A stretch of DNA of 11,178 bases from DATKWS01 sp035529435 (GCA_035529435.1 DATKWS010000184.1:1-11178); one strand, 5' to 3'. Shown: positions 1 through 7,497, numbered from the stretch's first letter. Notes: generated by a model from the sequence alone, not told the origin. Numbers and translations: made by a program.

Positions 1-1434
1 GCACCGCCCGGTTCTCGGAAGGACGGTTTCGACGATGACGCCCGCTTCGACAGGCTCGATCAGGACGAGCGTTCGTATATCCTCGGACTCCAGTACCTGA
101 TGAACTGCTTTCAGTGGAAACAGTACCTTACCTTCCCAACGCGCCGGGAGCGCGAAGAGTGGATCGAACGGTTCTGGCTCTACCTCGACCCGACGCCGAC
201 GACGCCGGAGAACGAGCGGCGGATTGAGCACGAGATGCGCGTCGCGACGGCACGGCAACACTTCGCCATGGGGCGTGATCCGGGTTGGGACCGGCGGGGG
301 GAGATATTCATACGGTTCGGAGACCCTGATTCAAGGACGATCCTCGATCCGGATGTATCGGAGCGCGGCGCGGCGCCGCCGCGGGAGCAATGGTACTATG
401 GGACATTCGACATGCTCATCTCGTTCGCCGATATCACGCACAACGGCGAGTACTTCTACGACGAGGAGATTCCATACAGCATACACAGCATTTTACGAGC
501 CATGACGGATCCTTTCGCCGCGTATAATTTCTCGATATATCCGTACGAAATGATACCGATGATCATGCCCGATCTGAAGACTCCGAAGGAAGAAATCGCT
601 GAAATTATCGAGTACTGCCACGAGGCGGATATCAGAAAAGAGAGACTCCCGGCATTCGTCGATGTCACGACATTCAGGGGCGGGCCGGGAATGCTGAAGA
701 CTGAGATCAGTTTCGAGATCCCGGGTGAAGAGCTCGAGCTCGAATACGGGAACGGCGAGGAACAGTCCGAGATCGAGATCCGCGTGCTCGTGAGGAATGC
801 ACGCATGGACAGCGTTGAATTCGCCTCGGATTGCATCACGGCCTTCACGCCCGAATTGCGGCAACGCCCGTATTCCGATCTCATACCCGCGCAAATATGC
901 GTGACCTTGCGGCCGGGGTATTACCGGTTCGGGATGGAAGTCATAGACAGAAGCACCGGGAGGAGTTCGTCGTATCGAAAAAGTATCCAGCTTTCCGCCC
1001 TCGACCAATACCCCGCGGTCAGCGATATTCAGTTCGCCGGACGGATCAGGGAAACGGAGGAAAATAACAGATTCGTCAAGGGGCGTCTGGAAGTCGTGCC
1101 TCATCCGACCCACGTTTACAGGAAGCCCCGCCCCGTTATCTTCTACTTCGAGGTGTACGGACTCGATACCGATCAGGATGGGCTCGCCTTCTACTCGGTC
1201 GAATATACCGTTACACCCCTCGATAAGCGGCGATGGGGCCCGGTTCTGCTTGACGTGGATACCGAGATCAGTTCCTCGTTCGAAACGAGCGGTTTCGGGT
1301 CGATGCAACCGCTGCGGCTCACGATCGATACCGGTGAACTGAGGGAAAGTGCGTACGAACTGCTCGTATCGGTCCGGGACCGGCGAACGTTGGCTTTGGC
1401 CCGGCAACGTTCAACGTTTTATGTTCTCGAATAG
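1..1434 (+). CDS. GWxTD-domain protein, 5' end outside the window
   Basis: The reading frame is open from base 1, with no stop before the first internal ATG at 100, and the residues before that ATG (ending RSYILGLQYLMNC) fit the family. The true start is therefore upstream and 477 residues are visible. The pattern of a WIERFW segment, then DPTPTTPENE, then GWDRRGEIFIRFGDPD at about 283-330, is that of the GWxTD domain. That domain is named for a Gly-Trp-x-Thr-Asp motif and is common in exported proteins of FCB-group and related candidate phyla; its biochemical role is unknown. The motif here is degenerate (GWDRRG, without Thr-Asp-Arg). The last 300 or so residues are beta-rich, including a VIFYFEVYGL stretch and a C-terminal FYVLE strand, as in family members that carry a trailing beta-sandwich. 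Any signal peptide would lie outside the window. The gene converges on the GH57-like gene 41 bp away. The family call is firm, the function is not known. Confidence 0.85.
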   Translation, partial: APPGSRKDGFDDDARFDRLDQDERSYILGLQYLMNCFQWKQYLTFPTRREREEWIERFWLYLDPTPTTPENERRIEHEMRVATARQHFAMGRDPGWDRRGEIFIRFGDPDSRTILDPDVSERGAAPPREQWYYGTFDMLISFADITHNGEYFYDEEIPYSIHSILRAMTDPFAAYNFSIYPYEMIPMIMPDLKTPKEEIAEIIEYCHEADIRKERLPAFVDVTTFRGGPGMLKTEISFEIPGEELELEYGNGEEQSEIEIRVLVRNARMDSVEFASDCITAFTPELRQRPYSDLIPAQICVTLRPGYYRFGMEVIDRSTGRSSSYRKSIQLSALDQYPAVSDIQFAGRIRETEENNRFVKGRLEVVPHPTHVYRKPRPVIFYFEVYGLDTDQDGLAFYSVEYTVTPLDKRRWGPVLLDVDTEISSSFETSGFGSMQPLRLTIDTGELRESAYELLVSVRDRRTLALARQRSTFYVLE

Positions 1435-1442
1435 ACGCGCTC

Positions 1443-1468
1443 CGGGGGGCGCCGGCGATGCCTCCCCG
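1443..1468. other. GC-rich hairpin between convergent genes
   Basis: CGGGGGG at 1443-1449 can pair with CCTCCCCG at 1461-1468, with one G-U pair and a small bulge, around a GCCGGCGAT-type loop. It lies in the 41-bp gap between two converging stop codons, where a bidirectional terminator would be expected. Neither strand has a T tract after the stem, so it is not a standard intrinsic terminator. At most it is a pause or Rho-assisted site, or an RNA-end-stabilising stem. Confidence 0.25.
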
Positions 1469-1475
1469 TGCACAC

Positions 1476-4400
1476 TCACGGCATTCGTATGATTTTTACG
1501 GTGCCGATCCCTTTCCCGTTGACCGTTATCCGCATGAAGTAGATACCCGCCGCTGCGGAACGTCCCGAATCGGTTCTGCCGTCCCAGTCGAGGAGGTGCC
1601 TGCCCGAAGGCAGGGTTCCCTTGTATATCGTACGCACCTTGCGGCCCGTAACGTCATAGACGTTGGCGCTGACCGCGTGATTGACGATTCTGCCTGACGG
1701 CGCGGCGAGCAGCACGGGCACGCGTGACTGCGACTGGAACGGATTGGGATACGCGCTGTATACGAGTGTCTCGGCGGATAGTGCATTCTCGGGTACCGGA
1801 GTGATTTCCATGTCGGGCCTGCCGTCCATATCGGCGTCGACCTGCACCTGGCAGAAGTTATCGATCTCGGGCAGGATAGCCGTGACGTTGCTCGGCGCGG
1901 AATCTCCTCCCAGCTCGCTGTCCGGCTCCGGATCCCAACAGATCGACGCAACGATTCCGATCGTCGCGCCGGGCGGTACGATCCCCGGGCCCAGGCCGTA
2001 CAGAGCATCCCACGGGATTGCAAGCTCGCTGCCGCCCTCGTATCCATACGTGTGTTGCGGGTCGAAGGCCATGAAGACCTGTGAACTGATATCCTCGCTC
2101 GTCGTGGGGGCGAGGAGCCGCCACATGCTGTGGGAATCGTACGGACCCTGGTGCTGGTAGGCGCCGTACTGGTAATCGGGTTTGAATCCGGCAGCCGAGA
2201 AGGTGGCGCCGCGCTCCCATGAATCGATCGCGGTGAGGTCGGTGTAACCGAATGGACCGTCCACGTCGGTGTCGAGATACAGAATCCAGGAGTTCCCGCC
2301 GACAAAGCCGCGGATGCCGATGTAGAGGTAGGTGGAGTCCCAATCGGCGAATAGCACGTTGATTTCGCTGGTGTCACCCGGCGCCGTTCCGTTCCAACCG
2401 GAATCCCAGTAATCCTCGCAGGTGAGCTGCGGATCGGTCCAGTCGCCCTCGGCCACCCATCCGTCGATCTGTATCTTTGTCACGGGCGCGATCGTCACCG
2501 GTACATCATCCGCGTTGGTCACCGTCTCGTTGCCGTTGCCCACCGCGTCCTGAACCGAATTGGCGACAAGCATCAGTTCGATGTTGCCGGTGAGCGCTTC
2601 GAGCGCGTCCGCCGACGGTTCGCCGAGATCGAAGTCGAGGCGTTTGCTCGTTCCGGTCGTCGTCAGTACATCGGACACGGTAAGGATTACTTCGGCCACA
2701 CCGTCGTCGTCGTCGTCGAACGAGAAACCGGTGACGACAACGGTCGAAGCGTCGACGGCCTCGTCGAAGTAGATCACGAGATGGTCGGTCGACGAGTAGT
2801 GTATGCCGCTGATCGGGAGCGGGGCCATTTCGTCGGTGAGCAGGTCCCGCAGCGCCTTCAGCTCGGGGATATGACCGTCCATATCAAAATCGCTCGTGTA
2901 CCCGCCGTATACATAAACCTCGAACGGGGAGTCACCGTAGAATTCGTCCCCCTCGAGAAGCGTCGCGCTGAACTGCATATTGTGGACGGCTCCCGCCGTA
3001 CCGGCGACGATCGCAGCCGTCGCGTCGGTGTTGGTGTTCTTCTGACCGAAATATCCTCCCCCGTCGGGATCCCAGATCCGGTCCAGCGAGTTCCCGGACC
3101 AGGTGAGATCGAGATTGTCCGGTGTGAATCCGTTCTTGACGTAGACGCGCTCTCCCGCCGCCCGGTACCGGACGCGGAGATAGGGATCGCCGGCGACGAG
3201 GGTGACCGTCTTTGTGATGTTCGGGTGGATGACCTCGGCCCCGACCGTATCACCGGCAGCGTCGGTTACGTTGAAGCTGTAGAAATCATGCTCGCGGTCG
3301 ATCCCCGCTACACTTACATCGGAGAGGGTCGCGACATGATTGGTCTCGTTGTAATCGCCGTCGGTATCCGGCCAGTAGGCGTTGTCGTTCGATACGACGC
3401 TGTAGTTGTAATCGGCACCCTTGCAGAACAGCCACTGGAGTTTGCCGCCGATCCCATCGAAGACGGCGAGGATCCGGTCGTTGTACAGAACGAGCTCATC
3501 GACGCCGTCGTCGTCGAAGTCGCTCGTGTAAGCGCCCGTCGGATTCACGTACAGGCCGCCGGCCCAGCGTGCCGCCTCGGCGTGGGCGTTACCCGAGCGG
3601 ATATGGTTGCTGTAGTGGTGCTGCCATCCGGATATCTCGCCACCGTCGTGCCAGCCCGTTTCGTGAAGGTTGGTCATCAGAACGTACCATGCCATCTCGC
3701 TTATATTGTTCGCCGGCACACCGAGTATCTTGGTCAGGGTGTAGTCCCACTGGGTGCCGTAGTTCCATTTGGAAATGTGACCGTCGAGGTTCGAATCACC
3801 GGTATATCCGGCCCAGTCGCCGTACCACTGGTTGTTGCCGCCGCCGTAGCCGTAGAATTCACCGAGGAGCCCGTATGTCCCGTTCTGGAGCGTCAGTGAC
3901 TGCGTGAGAAAACCGGCGTCCATGAGAACGTCGGTCAATTTCCACACGCCGACCGATCCGGCGCTCCCCGCGCATTGCTGGAGCAGCCAGATGTAGTTGT
4001 TGAGCGCGTCGGGATTTCCCGCCCCCTGGGAAACTTCCGCCGCTACTTCGGCGTCGTTGGCGTAGATGATGATCTCATCACTGGTCCCCGCGAGTATCGT
4101 GTTCCACGCATCGCCGGCGTTCCAGTTCACCTGACCGACGAAGTCGTTGTCGTTGGGGAGTATCTTGAGACTGTTGTACGTGTAGATATGGTGGTCGTCG
4201 ACAGGTCCATTTCTGTAGCCGCAGTGAACGTAGTCGTCGAGTATCACGGCCCAGACCCCGTTGTCGGTGAAATTGTCGCCGATGTAGTCGATAACATTGG
4301 CGGAGGCGTCGATCCCGTTCCCGTCGAGGTCGGGATTCTCGACCCAGACCCGCTCCGGCACCCAGGCGACACGCGGCGTGAATCCGTAAATCGTCTGGAT

Positions 4401-5486
4401 CATGTTGTTCTCGACGGAAACCGATTTTCCGTTGAGCTCATCGCGGATGAACGGCATGATGTGCTGTCCGAGTGCCGATGTCAGGATTTCGTACCGACCG
4501 GCCGAAACGCCGGTTGCCAGCCAGTCGTTGAAGCCGGGGTCGTGCCACTCGGCCGCCGAAATGAGCAGCCCGCCCATGTGCCAGTTGATGGGCAGGTTGT
4601 AGTAATCATGAGCGGCGAGAAGTTCGTCGGCGCCGTCGTCCGGATTGTTGATGTCCCCGTCGTAGGAGGCATTCTCCCCCCGCTCGCCCCGCAGGACGGT
4701 CGTATACGCAAGACCTTGGTTGAGGTGTTGCACGAAGGCGACGTTGTGCGAGTTGCTCAGCGACTCGTTGGTTGCAATGATCTCGTCCAGTAGTACGCCG
4801 TCGGCGACGGTGTAGACATAGAAATGTACCGGAGTGCTCTCGTCGCGCGCCGCGAGCGGTGAAACCGATTCGTACCGCTCGGGTGGTGCGCCCGTTGCCT
4901 TGGTAACCGCCTGACGGTAGCCGTCGGATGGACGGACGCTCGCCTCGAGACTCGCCCATTCGTGGGATTCGATCACCCGTTCAACGCGATCCATGCCGAG
5001 GGGGCTGGCCATGCCGTTGAAGATGCGAGCCGCGGGTCGCCCGGTGTCCTGGTACAGCTCGATCGCTTCGTCCCATGCATGCGGAGCGTTTCCGGGAACG
5101 TTGCCGGGAAGCGATCTCGTTCCGCCATCCGTGTAATCGAGGAGGATGAACGCCCGAATCCCCGCGTCGAGAACCGGCGCCTCCATCGGGATTCCGGGTG
5201 GACGGTAGATGTTGATGCGCAGCGACAGCCGATCGACACCCTGGTCGAAGAAGAATCCCATGAGGTCGCCGCGGGCCGATCGACCGGTCGAACCGTCGAA
5301 GACCGGATCGAGCGCCTTGACGTTCACCCGCTGCCAGTTGGAGATGGCACCGTCGACTTGAATACCATCAACGGTTTTTTCCGGCAGAGGAGCCTCGGCG
5401 GCGACCCCACCGCCAAGGCCGATTGGTGCTGAAGCAATTATAGAAAGCACAACGAGAAGTGCAACCATTCGCGGAATATATTTCAT
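1476..5486 (-). CDS. Secreted multidomain GH57-like glycoside hydrolase with C-terminal sorting tail
   Basis: The 1336-residue protein starts with a signal peptide (MKYIPRMVALLVVLS..., Ala-rich site near 30-32). About 38-235 is beta-rich and begins with a CBM9/glucodextranase-like VDGAISNW pattern. Residues about 240-640 resemble glycoside hydrolase family 57, retaining enzymes acting on alpha-glucans and related glycans: EILTSALGQHIMPFI near 333, WVPERVW with likely nucleophile E378, VWAVILDD at 411-418, and YANDAE with likely acid/base D478. The usual HQP motif 1 seems replaced by QHLNQG near 253. A beta-sandwich follows (about 650-880), then a SbsA/Big-type Ig-like domain (about 884-1001), a second binding-type module (about 1004-1210, IDGWVAEGDW), and a FlgD-Ig-like tail (1228-1336, YPNPF, VYDVTGRKVRT) typical of type IX-like sorting signals. 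Asp-rich loops such as DSNLDGHIS (564-572) and DFDDDGVDE (656-664) probably bind calcium. AAAGGAG lies 7 bases before the ATG and a strong promoter precedes it. GH57-like is fairly sure; the substrate is unknown. Confidence 0.8.
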   Translation of the reverse strand: MKYIPRMVALLVVLSIIASAPIGLGGGVAAEAPLPEKTVDGIQVDGAISNWQRVNVKALDPVFDGSTGRSARGDLMGFFFDQGVDRLSLRINIYRPPGIPMEAPVLDAGIRAFILLDYTDGGTRSLPGNVPGNAPHAWDEAIELYQDTGRPAARIFNGMASPLGMDRVERVIESHEWASLEASVRPSDGYRQAVTKATGAPPERYESVSPLAARDESTPVHFYVYTVADGVLLDEIIATNESLSNSHNVAFVQHLNQGLAYTTVLRGERGENASYDGDINNPDDGADELLAAHDYYNLPINWHMGGLLISAAEWHDPGFNDWLATGVSAGRYEILTSALGQHIMPFIRDELNGKSVSVENNMIQTIYGFTPRVAWVPERVWVENPDLDGNGIDASANVIDYIGDNFTDNGVWAVILDDYVHCGYRNGPVDDHHIYTYNSLKILPNDNDFVGQVNWNAGDAWNTILAGTSDEIIIYANDAEVAAEVSQGAGNPDALNNYIWLLQQCAGSAGSVGVWKLTDVLMDAGFLTQSLTLQNGTYGLLGEFYGYGGGNNQWYGDWAGYTGDSNLDGHISKWNYGTQWDYTLTKILGVPANNISEMAWYVLMTNLHETGWHDGGEISGWQHHYSNHIRSGNAHAEAARWAGGLYVNPTGAYTSDFDDDGVDELVLYNDRILAVFDGIGGKLQWLFCKGADYNYSVVSNDNAYWPDTDGDYNETNHVATLSDVSVAGIDREHDFYSFNVTDAAGDTVGAEVIHPNITKTVTLVAGDPYLRVRYRAAGERVYVKNGFTPDNLDLTWSGNSLDRIWDPDGGGYFGQKNTNTDATAAIVAGTAGAVHNMQFSATLLEGDEFYGDSPFEVYVYGGYTSDFDMDGHIPELKALRDLLTDEMAPLPISGIHYSSTDHLVIYFDEAVDASTVVVTGFSFDDDDDGVAEVILTVSDVLTTTGTSKRLDFDLGEPSADALEALTGNIELMLVANSVQDAVGNGNETVTNADDVPVTIAPVTKIQIDGWVAEGDWTDPQLTCEDYWDSGWNGTAPGDTSEINVLFADWDSTYLYIGIRGFVGGNSWILYLDTDVDGPFGYTDLTAIDSWERGATFSAAGFKPDYQYGAYQHQGPYDSHSMWRLLAPTTSEDISSQVFMAFDPQHTYGYEGGSELAIPWDALYGLGPGIVPPGATIGIVASICWDPEPDSELGGDSAPSNVTAILPEIDNFCQVQVDADMDGRPDMEITPVPENALSAETLVYSAYPNPFQSQSRVPVLLAAPSGRIVNHAVSANVYDVTGRKVRTIYKGTLPSGRHLLDWDGRTDSGRSAAAGIYFMRITVNGKGIGTVKIIRMP

Positions 5487-5493
5487 GAGCCTG

Positions 5494-5500
5494 CTCCTTT
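5494..5500 (-). promoter_or_regulatory. Ribosome binding site of the GH57-like gene
   Basis: On the minus strand AAAGGAG ends 7 bases before the ATG at 5486. This is near-ideal Shine-Dalgarno placement, and it fixes the start that gives a complete signal peptide. Confidence 0.8.
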
Positions 5501-5523
5501 GAATAAGTTATTATCGCACAATA

Positions 5524-5552
5524 ATTTTAACTTAATTTCGGTGTGTTGTCAA
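5524..5552 (-). promoter_or_regulatory. Sigma-70-type promoter of the GH57-like gene
   Basis: Read on the minus strand, TTGACA (5547-5552) and TAAAAT (5524-5529) are separated by exactly 17 bases: a perfect -35 and a -10 with one mismatch. The start of transcription would fall near 5517, giving a leader of about 30 nt that contains the AAAGGAG site. The surrounding 5501-5555 stretch is markedly A+T-rich compared with the GC-rich genes around it. The form is the classical housekeeping one, not the TTTG / TAnnTTTG form of Bacteroidetes. Confidence 0.8.
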
Positions 5553-5589
5553 TTTGGATAAAGATGTCATTCCGGCGGCCGATGGAGCG

Positions 5590-5691
5590 GAGGCAACGAT
5601 CGACACGATCGACAATGGTCCGGGCATACCGGCCGGGGAACGGGGGAGGATCAGCGAGAGGTTCTACCGGGTGAACGGAGCACGGGGGCGG
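5590..5691 (+). pseudogene. Fragment of a sensor histidine kinase ATPase domain
   Basis: About 34 codons in one + frame read EATIDTIDNGPGIPAGERG followed by RISERFYRVNGARGR. This matches the HATPase_c core of two-component sensor kinases: the G1 box DNGPGIP, then the (I)xERFYRVD-like ATP-lid segment that normally leads into GTGLGL. The G2 box is absent, as are the N box, phospho-acceptor His region and sensor domain. After 5691 the frame runs straight into the terminator of the aldehyde dehydrogenase. Upstream, the frame has only a TTG at 5554 and no ribosome binding site. A kinase cannot be made from this, so it is read as a decayed or rearranged remnant. Chance similarity is unlikely given two adjacent motifs in the right order and spacing, but the fragment is short. 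Confidence 0.7.
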
Positions 5692-5698
5692 TGCGCTG

Positions 5699-5738
5699 AA
5701 AAAAACGCCCCATCCGGCGACGGCCGCAAGGGGGCGTT
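5699..5738 (-). terminator. Intrinsic terminator of the ALDH7 gene
   Basis: On the minus strand AACGCCCC (5731-5738) pairs perfectly with GGGGCGTT (5704-5711), and the stem runs directly into a run of seven T (5699-5705, two of them in the stem). Inside the 19-nt loop CGGC/GCCG (5715-5718 with 5723-5726) can form a second small stem. The hairpin begins 21 bases after the dehydrogenase stop codon, so it ends that transcript before the promoter of the GH57-like gene. It has no T run on the plus strand. Confidence 0.9.
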
Positions 5739-5759
5739 GGTACCGGACGTTGAGTACCG

Positions 5760-7286
5760 TCAGATATCGAATTTGATTCCCTGGGCCAGTGGCAGCTCCG
5801 TGCTCCAGTTGATCGTGTTGGTCTGGCGGCGCATGTACCCTTTCCAGGCATCGGAGCCGGACTCGCGGCCGCCGCCCGTTTCCTTCTCGCCGCCGAACGC
5901 GCCGCCGATCTCGGCGCCGGACGTTCCGATATTGACATTCGCGATGCCGCAGTCTGAGCCGGCCTGCGAGAGGAACTGCTCGGCCTCGAGCACATTCGTT
6001 GTAAAGATGGCGCTCGACAGCCCCTGCGGTACGTCGTTGTGTATCCGGATCGCCTCCTCGATCGTATCGTACTCGAGGATGTAGAGTATCGGCGCGAATG
6101 TCTCGTTGCGGATGATATCGGTCTGCTCGGGCATCCTGATGATCGTCGGCTCGGCGAAGAGCTCGCCCAGCTCGGGGAGCTTGCGCGCACCGTAGATCAC
6201 CTCGCCGCCGTCCTTTTTGGCCTTCTCGATGGCGTCGAACATCAGATCGACGGTCGGTTTGTTGATAACCGGTCCCATGAGGGTATTTTCATTTATCGGA
6301 TCCCCGATCCTGACCTGCTTGTAGGCGTTGATCAGGCTTTTCATGAGCTTGCCGGCGATCGACTTGTGCGCGATTATGCGCCGCGTCGATGTGCAGCGCT
6401 GTCCCGACGTGCCGACGGCGCCGAAAACGATCGCCGGTACGACCATCTCGAGGTCGGCGTGAGGCGTGACGATGATGGCGTTATTGCCGCCAAGCTCGAG
6501 GATCGTTTTTCCGAAACGCTTGGCCACCGCTTCGGAGACGCGGCGTCCCATTGCGGTCGAACCGGTGAACGAGACGAGCGGCAGGCGGGGATCGTTGATC
6601 AGCATCTCACCGACGGTGCTCCCCGGGCCCACAACGAAGGTGAAGATCCCCTCGATGCCGTGGTCGGCCATCACGCTGTTGCAGATATGCTGGACGGCGA
6701 CGCCGGTCAGCGGTGTCGTCGACGACGGTTTCCAGACGACGGTGTCGCCGCACACGGCAGCGATGGCGGCGTTCCACGCCCAGACGGCAACGGGGAAATT
6801 GAATGCCGAGATCACGCCGATCGGCCCCATCGGGTGCCACTGCTCGTACATCCGATGTGCGGGACGCTCGGAATGCATCGTGAGACCATAGAGCTGCCGG
6901 GACAGGCCGACAGCGAAATCGCAGATATCGATCATCTCCTGAACCTCGCCGTGTCCCTCGGCGCGGATCTTTCCCATCTCGAGTGTGACGAGATCCCCGA
7001 GCGGCTCCTTGAGCTCACGCAGGGCCGACCCGAGATCGCGCACGATTTCACCGCGCTTCGGAGCGGGTGTCATCCGCCAGTTCCTGAATGCTTCGTCGGC
7101 CTTCGTGACTACCGTCTCGTACGATTTTTCGCTCGCCTGGATGACCCCGGCGATCGCTTCGCCGGTTGCGGGATTGTAGGAGGTGATCGTCTTGGCGCCC
7201 TTTTCCTTGACCCATCCCTTTGGCCCCCAGCATGCGCCTGGATTGACATCCTTGATCTGCAGTTTGTCGAGTACCATTTTTGACAT
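5760..7286 (-). CDS. ALDH7-family aldehyde dehydrogenase (alpha-aminoadipic semialdehyde dehydrogenase type)
   Basis: This 508-residue cytoplasmic enzyme oxidises an aldehyde to the acid with NAD(P)+. The family call rests on the C-terminal signature SGAEIGGAFGGEKETGGG, then RESGSDAWKGYMRR and LPLAQGIKF, which is characteristic of ALDH7 (antiquitin, bacterial AmaB/Pcd). That family oxidises alpha-aminoadipic semialdehyde / piperideine-6-carboxylate in lysine breakdown, and some members take betaine aldehyde. Active-site residues are all present: N163 in AFNFP, K186 in WKPSS, the FTGST turn at 240-244, general base E264 in LELGGNN, and nucleophile C298 in GQRCTS. The length is normal. The start at 7286 is chosen because AACGGAGGTT sits 6 bases before it and the N-terminus MSKMVLDKL is ordinary; a longer frame to 7400 would run through the promoter. 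The gene stands alone, with its own promoter and terminator and no lysine-pathway neighbours, so the family is certain and the substrate only likely. Confidence 0.93.
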   Translation of the reverse strand: MSKMVLDKLQIKDVNPGACWGPKGWVKEKGAKTITSYNPATGEAIAGVIQASEKSYETVVTKADEAFRNWRMTPAPKRGEIVRDLGSALRELKEPLGDLVTLEMGKIRAEGHGEVQEMIDICDFAVGLSRQLYGLTMHSERPAHRMYEQWHPMGPIGVISAFNFPVAVWAWNAAIAAVCGDTVVWKPSSTTPLTGVAVQHICNSVMADHGIEGIFTFVVGPGSTVGEMLINDPRLPLVSFTGSTAMGRRVSEAVAKRFGKTILELGGNNAIIVTPHADLEMVVPAIVFGAVGTSGQRCTSTRRIIAHKSIAGKLMKSLINAYKQVRIGDPINENTLMGPVINKPTVDLMFDAIEKAKKDGGEVIYGARKLPELGELFAEPTIIRMPEQTDIIRNETFAPILYILEYDTIEEAIRIHNDVPQGLSSAIFTTNVLEAEQFLSQAGSDCGIANVNIGTSGAEIGGAFGGEKETGGGRESGSDAWKGYMRRQTNTINWSTELPLAQGIKFDI

Positions 7287-7290
7287 GAGT

Positions 7291-7299
7291 AACCTCCGT
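7291..7299 (-). promoter_or_regulatory. Ribosome binding site fixing the ALDH7 start
   Basis: On the minus strand, ACGGAGGTT contains a full GGAGG (7293-7297) 6 bases before the ATG at 7286. This decides the start in favour of 7286 over the in-frame ATG at 7400, which would add 38 residues unlike any ALDH7 N-terminus. Confidence 0.85.
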
Positions 7300-7329
7300 T
7301 CCTGTATCGTATATTTACGCAAGGAAAGA

Positions 7330-7358
7330 ATGATAACAGAAATCCGATAATCTTTCAC
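7330..7358 (-). promoter_or_regulatory. Probable promoter of the ALDH7 gene
   Basis: On the minus strand GTGAAA (7353-7358, four of six matches to TTGACA) and TATCAT (7330-7335, five of six matches to TATAAT) are 17 bases apart. Transcription would begin near 7323, giving a leader of roughly 37 nt that holds the strong ribosome binding site. The -35 is weak, so an activator may be needed. Confidence 0.5.
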
Positions 7359-7378
7359 AGCAAAAATAGGCCGGGGAT

Positions 7379-7406
7379 CTATGCTTAATGTAGTACCCAA
7401 GCATAG
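7379..7406. repeat. Perfect 8-bp inverted repeat upstream of the ALDH7 promoter
   Basis: CTATGCTT at 7379-7386 and AAGCATAG at 7399-7406 are exact inverse copies separated by 12 bases. The pair sits about 20 bases upstream of the proposed -35 element in an A+T-rich stretch. No T run follows on either strand, so it is not a simple terminator for the phosphodiesterase gene that ends at 7498. The arm length and spacing fit a dimeric regulator site, perhaps for the aldehyde dehydrogenase. This is inference, since no regulator gene is nearby. Confidence 0.4.
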
Positions 7407-7461
7407 TCGTATAAGTATTTGTTTTGTAATATATTATAAATTCGTCTCAAGGCCGGCTCAT

Positions 7462-7483
7462 GGGAGGGCGCGCCGGCGCTCCC
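7462..7483 (-). other. GC-rich hairpin downstream of the phosphodiesterase gene
   Basis: GGGAG (7462-7466) pairs with CTCCC (7479-7483), and a GC-rich inner stem around the palindrome GCGCCGGCGC (7470-7479) extends it after a 2-nt bulge. It begins about 14 bases past the stop codon at 7498, the right place for a transcript end. It lacks an adjacent T run, so it would be at best a weak or Rho-assisted terminator. The rest of 7287-7497 holds only the ALDH7 control elements and A+T-rich sequence. Confidence 0.3.
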
Positions 7484-7497
7484 CGCGTGCGGAGGGA

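Noticed and set aside
493..1407. Minus-strand frame of 304 codons opposite the GWxTD gene
   Set aside because: The plus frame has the family motifs and is open from the window edge; the antisense frame has none and no start signal.
2703..2717. Five tandem GTC triplets
   Set aside because: They are codons for a run of Asp inside the Ig-like domain of the exported enzyme, not a separate element.
2781..4793. Two long plus-strand open frames (2781-3899 and 3975-4793) opposite the GH57-like gene
   Set aside because: They are antisense to a well-supported gene, have biased Val/Arg/Asp composition and no ribosome binding site or recognisable domain. Stop-free antisense frames are common in GC-rich genes.
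6039..7283. Plus-strand open frame of 414 codons opposite the aldehyde dehydrogenase
   Set aside because: The minus strand has every ALDH7 active-site motif. The antisense translation is Arg/Asp/His-rich with no domain, and is a codon-bias shadow.
7287..7400. N-terminal extension of the ALDH7 protein to an ATG at 7400
   Set aside because: It would run through the promoter elements, and GGAGG is correctly placed only for the ATG at 7286.
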